This document shows positions 23,801 to 26,010 of a stretch of 26,010 bases of DNA, in pieces. The first letter of the stretch is position 1. Each line of letters opens with the position of its first letter. The DNA lies in contig DBVN01000118.1 in the NCBI GenBank assembly GCA_002308515.1, positions 372-26,381 of the forward strand. Reading direction: 5' to 3'. The position numbers and the translations under genes are program-made. Below the pieces are notes generated by a model. The model was not told the DNA's origin. It saw only the letters and a list, made by a program, of their open reading frames with translations, and ran no database searches. This DNA is from Verrucomicrobia bacterium UBA1263 (lineage in GTDB: Bacteria; Verrucomicrobiota; Verrucomicrobiia; Limisphaerales; UBA1412).

Positions 23801-24109
23801 AGCAAATCCCGGTATGTATGCGCTCAACGTCCCCGAAGACGGCATTGAAAAAATTTCCCAATGCCACGGGGATGATTTCGTCTGGTTCGCGATAAAGATG
23901 TTGTAACTATCGGACTTCTCCGCGCGTATCCTCAATTCCACGGTCAACGGCAGTTTGCAATAGCAAGGATCCACGGAGGCTGCCATCGGTTCCGCCGCGT
24001 TCATGCAGTCCTCATCCGTTTTTCCGCAGAACGCGTTTGGACTTCCAAAGACCCATAGAACACAGACAAGGTATAAGCAATACCTTCTCATATAACCTTT
24101 AATCTGCAT
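20837..24109 (-). CDS. HzsA-related exported protein: LamG, beta-propeller, two c-haem motifs
   Basis: A 1090-residue exported multidomain protein. After a signal peptide (best from Met7, MRRYCLYLVCVLWVFGSPN) comes a LamG/concanavalin-like domain (about 50-192; VTDGQWHHVVLSL, GWIDDVKIWNG). A helical linker follows, then a WD40/PD40-type propeller (CSPDLSYDGKRILFSW, CWLPNGRIVFVSERRGG, NPSVNHDGMLVYSRWDY), and a C-terminal part with two c-type haem motifs: CVGCH (about 901-905) and CLPCH (about 952-956). This order, apart from the LamG domain, is that of proteins related to the alpha subunit of anammox hydrazine synthase; many PVC bacteria without anammox have such genes. A true hydrazine synthase is unlikely, since no beta/gamma subunit is adjacent. 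The ATG overlaps the YfhO-like gene by 11 bp. The substrate is unknown. Confidence 0.83.
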   Translation of the reverse strand: MQIKGYMRRYCLYLVCVLWVFGSPNAFCGKTDEDCMNAAEPMAASVDPCYCKLPLTVELRIRAEKSDSYNIFIANQTKSSPWHWEIFSMPSSGTLSAYIPGFAPNHLHSQIKVTDGQWHHVVLSLQEKKLSLSLDGNIVASAVPEKTPLGQEPESNTGLYLGTLSDDSLQCEGWIDDVKIWNGGEMAAAWDFSVINDKGCKDISGNNRDLRLKSNFYVPMPPLEDTSSWRQSVREWCKRLELKTSELGQERDAVYSFWKFNLDNYGKINYASARHAEWFATDQKAQERVARQAFDPEVNIQPEDRGAAGTVLRQTGDLLNLLETMPNVDLLHLKTAKEDWGKLKKVWEDGVTSETADGIYFTACAVRRQVMFLNPLLDFDDFLCVTRGSYQGSVRSQPSTSDGAGGHFACQYFGYTTLSGGGLYRIKNWRGIPQIENIVEHSVVQNGRLAGKKLDHGAFCSPDLSYDGKRILFSWSENRSHKLNAFTPDRVWHVFRVDSDGENLVQLTDGNTDDFDACWLPNGRIVFVSERRGGYIRCFDRYIQVPNYTMFSMEEDGSDIVPISYFETSEWNPSVNHDGMLVYSRWDYTDRENCIGGRFWICGPDGTNPRAPHGNYPDPYHSFPGNQEEFLQKYDGEIPYTGIGSRWGAPIVEMGIRAIPGSHRYVMTAAPHHGQLNGSLAILDLRVKDDNYVSQVKRLTPDELFPETEYPARGHYKYGTPWPLSEDFFLSNCWEDIILLDRFGNQEILCGIREINPLIDERFRMLDPIPMVPRPTPPIVPTRTYQGKRADIKDRPLATISVMNVYDTDLPLPKDVKIKYLRVVQNILKENHAMGEPMAGYERENTPRIPLGIVPVEEDGSVYFEAPVAKELIYQLLDENKTAVHSMRSVSFVFPGEQLSCVGCHEPNDRPPVAKGVPMAMRKAPSKLQPEMDPIEPISYYRQIKPIFEQTCLPCHRETGKGLQDMSYEAVKEDTFWFSGGMFGTTVGNYPGIHGGSRTIPGRFGARSCRIGKTLLGQAHQKRVSEKERQMILLWLDCNSLRLGSFMHEDEQLKGKLVWPSLDVDPANVQGIDGSEPALKKNFWHENQNN

Positions 24110-26010
24110 GAGATCTTCTCAGAAGAACAAAAATCGTGGGCAGTCCAACCACCATGAATAATAAACTCAGGAAGAAAAATCCGGTGTTCTGCTCAAAACG
24201 CATTTCAATATGATGATCCCCCGGAGTGAGATATAATCCGCGCGCAATATAATTGCAGCGTAATATCTCCGCTGGTTTTCCATCTACAAAAGCTTTCCAT
24301 TTAGGATTAAAGCGATCATTCACCAACAGAATGGAATTCTTGCTCACTCCTTTTACATCCACTGAAAACTTCAATGGAGAATAGCTTTCATATTCTAACT
24401 GAGCGGCATCTTCCTCCGGATTACCGCAAAGCGGAACAGACTCGGATTGTTCCACTAATAAAGTCCGCATCGGATCAAAAGCCGAATCATTTAATTTAGC
24501 CAGAGTCATTTCATCCGAGGGCATCGTTTCCCAATGACTGTAAAGCGCCAGGCGCGGCACAGCACCGGAAAACTCTATGATAGAAAATGGCCCCTCATGA
24601 TTTGTGTTGGCCAGCATATAACGCGGTGGATGAGTCTGTTCCAAGGTAAAATGGAATGTCTCCGCGAAACGTCTTTTCTCCGGATCCCAGCTTTCATTGA
24701 TAGCTTCAGCCACACCAGCTATTCCCAAAAGATAACGGGCGCTCGTCAACTCCCAATAGCGCATGATATTGGTAGAAAAATTCTTTTCAAAGATGATCTT
24801 ATCCAATGTTTTGCGCGGCTCCATCCAACTTTCCAGAGTCGGAATGTTATAATGAGGGAATTCGTGCTGCATCCATTCCACGGTATAGAGCTGCCGCAAG
24901 GACTGAGCATATTGATTCCCAGCCGGGAAACAAGTCACACGCCCTGTTTTGGAACGTGCGGTCAGCCAGGAGATCATATCATCCTTTTGCAGACGCTCTT
25001 GATAATTGTAGAAAACGACCCACGGCCGATTCGCGTGGTAGAAGTCCACAACCATCGCCGCTAAAAACACAAAGCACAATATCTTCATCTGTTTGCCGCT
25101 CATCTGACGACCCAAAATCAGCGCCATCAGCAACAGTCCCGCCAATAATAAAGCAATATAAACCATCACCTCCCACATACTGACGGCGAAAGTAAGTTGT
25201 GCCGTCTGAAGTTCGATACCTGTTTTCTGCATCCAGGCAACCACCCTGTCTTGAGAGGAAATGAACAACAGCAGCCCCAGAACAGATAATCCTGTCCAAA
25301 TCAGCACACCCCAGACCCAGCGGCGGTCGTATGAATATAAACGTCTCCAGCCCAAAGCCAATGCCGTTCCCCAGCTGGGAGTCGCTCCTGCTTTCAGTTC
25401 CACCCGTGATAAATACTTGCGGCACAAACCAATCATCGCGTATCCAAACAGGAACAAAATAGAAATATGGCATGGAACCAGGTACTTGATAGGATTACGA
25501 AACATTCCGAACACCGGAGTGATATAAACCAGCTGATAGAACGGAGCATAACGGCCATAAGCTAAAAGCAATGAGACAACACCAATGACGCTCCAAAACT
25601 TGATATGGCGCATTTCACTTTGAGAGAAAGGAATATCGTTAGAATACTTCCTTCTCCAGCCATAAGCAACAGCCCAAGAAGCTAAAAGCAAAACCAGAAC
25701 TCCGGCATATTCTCCCGAACCGGAAAAACGCGCCATCCCGCCACCACCGGCCTGATAACCCGGAGATTCCCCCACAGAGCCCCAATATCCTTGTCCGTCT
25801 GGACTATCCATGCGATACCCCATCAGACCGGGAATCATCATGCGAAGAGTCTCCATTTTGGGTAAACTCCATTGCGTGGAAAACTCCCACCTTTCCCTGG
25901 CGCTATTGGCTGTTTCAGCCTCGGTTGCGTTCTCTTCATTAAAAACACCTACATCTTTGACCTGGGTATCTTTCAATGAAGATAATGAATAGGAAGCGGT
26001 AATGGCTGGT
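24099..26010 (-). CDS. YfhO-like multi-pass membrane protein (5' end beyond the window)
   Basis: The reading frame stays open to the right edge of the window, so the start is missing; a TTG at 25976 is only the first possible start inside. The visible part has about eight or nine hydrophobic segments (for example EYAGVLVLLLASWAVAYGW, FWSVIGVVSLLLAYGRYAPF, YIALLLAGLLLMALILG), then a long soluble region, and a C-terminal beta domain with NDRFNPKWKAFVDGKPAEIL and GDHHIEMRF, followed by a last membrane span and RRSHAD. The KWKAFVDGKP segment and overall shape are those of the YfhO family, GT-C-like membrane proteins linked in Firmicutes to glycosylation of lipoteichoic acid. Its role here is unknown. 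Its stop codon overlaps the HzsA-related start, implying coupled translation. Confidence 0.75.
   Translation of the reverse strand, partial: PAITASYSLSSLKDTQVKDVGVFNEENATEAETANSARERWEFSTQWSLPKMETLRMMIPGLMGYRMDSPDGQGYWGSVGESPGYQAGGGGMARFSGSGEYAGVLVLLLASWAVAYGWRRKYSNDIPFSQSEMRHIKFWSVIGVVSLLLAYGRYAPFYQLVYITPVFGMFRNPIKYLVPCHISILFLFGYAMIGLCRKYLSRVELKAGATPSWGTALALGWRRLYSYDRRWVWGVLIWTGLSVLGLLLFISSQDRVVAWMQKTGIELQTAQLTFAVSMWEVMVYIALLLAGLLLMALILGRQMSGKQMKILCFVFLAAMVVDFYHANRPWVVFYNYQERLQKDDMISWLTARSKTGRVTCFPAGNQYAQSLRQLYTVEWMQHEFPHYNIPTLESWMEPRKTLDKIIFEKNFSTNIMRYWELTSARYLLGIAGVAEAINESWDPEKRRFAETFHFTLEQTHPPRYMLANTNHEGPFSIIEFSGAVPRLALYSHWETMPSDEMTLAKLNDSAFDPMRTLLVEQSESVPLCGNPEEDAAQLEYESYSPLKFSVDVKGVSKNSILLVNDRFNPKWKAFVDGKPAEILRCNYIARGLYLTPGDHHIEMRFEQNTGFFFLSLLFMVVGLPTIFVLLRRSHAD

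Noticed and set aside
20837..24109. Anammox hydrazine synthase.
   Set aside because: There are no partner subunits nearby, the special haem ligand seems absent, and the surrounding genes indicate a polysaccharide degrader.

Overview
The window reads as a chromosomal segment of a Gram-negative bacterium of the Verrucomicrobiota in the broad sense (Verrucomicrobiia, Kiritimatiellae or Lentisphaeria). Two independent signs support this. The left edge is the 5' third of a 16S rRNA gene whose signature stretches match what I remember of Akkermansia-type sequences (the GATAAGACATGCAAGTCGAAC start, the CAGCAGTCGAGAAT site, the AACCCCTGTCA region), although the class cannot be fixed from memory. There is also a pseudopilin with the H-X9-DG motif that is amplified in PVC genomes, and an HzsA-related LamG/propeller/cytochrome protein. 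The glycan-degrading genes fit a gut or other polysaccharide-rich habitat, which is an inference.

Layout. 1-533 is partial 16S rRNA (minus strand), with about 500 bp of leader and promoter DNA upstream that contains a boxA-like element. 1036-5558 (minus) holds an ECF sigma factor, its membrane anti-sigma partner and a secreted protein of unknown function in a tight operon that ends in a clear terminator, followed by an exported HELGH metallopeptidase and a NusG-like antiterminator with its own terminator. 5609-8154 holds hisB, the pseudopilin gene with a strong promoter, a doubtful small ORF and a hotdog thioesterase. 8333-16384 is a carbohydrate-degradation block: a GH29-plus-esterase fusion followed by an NhaC-type antiporter (plus), then comF and a GH43 enzyme (minus), then a divergent GH10 xylanase fused to an FGE-like domain (plus). 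16627-17061 is a small lipoprotein gene. 17135-26010 (minus) runs in transcription order from a YfhO-like membrane protein cut by the window edge, through the HzsA-related multidomain protein, a CtpA protease and tsaD, to a GT4 glycosyltransferase.

How the genes fit together. GH10, GH43 and the esterase half of the fusion would suit cleavage and debranching of decorated xylan, and the GH29 half suits removal of fucose; all three proteins carry export signals. The sigma/anti-sigma/secreted-protein trio looks like an envelope-signalling unit. hisB, comF, tsaD and ctpA are housekeeping genes scattered between accessory ones.

Several minus-strand promoters share the form TTGNNN, 17-18 bp, TACANN. 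I saw no CRISPR array, insertion sequence, tRNA or phage gene. The most unusual content is the two multidomain glycosidase fusions, the HzsA-related haem protein, and a promoter whose predicted +1 falls exactly on a GTG start codon.
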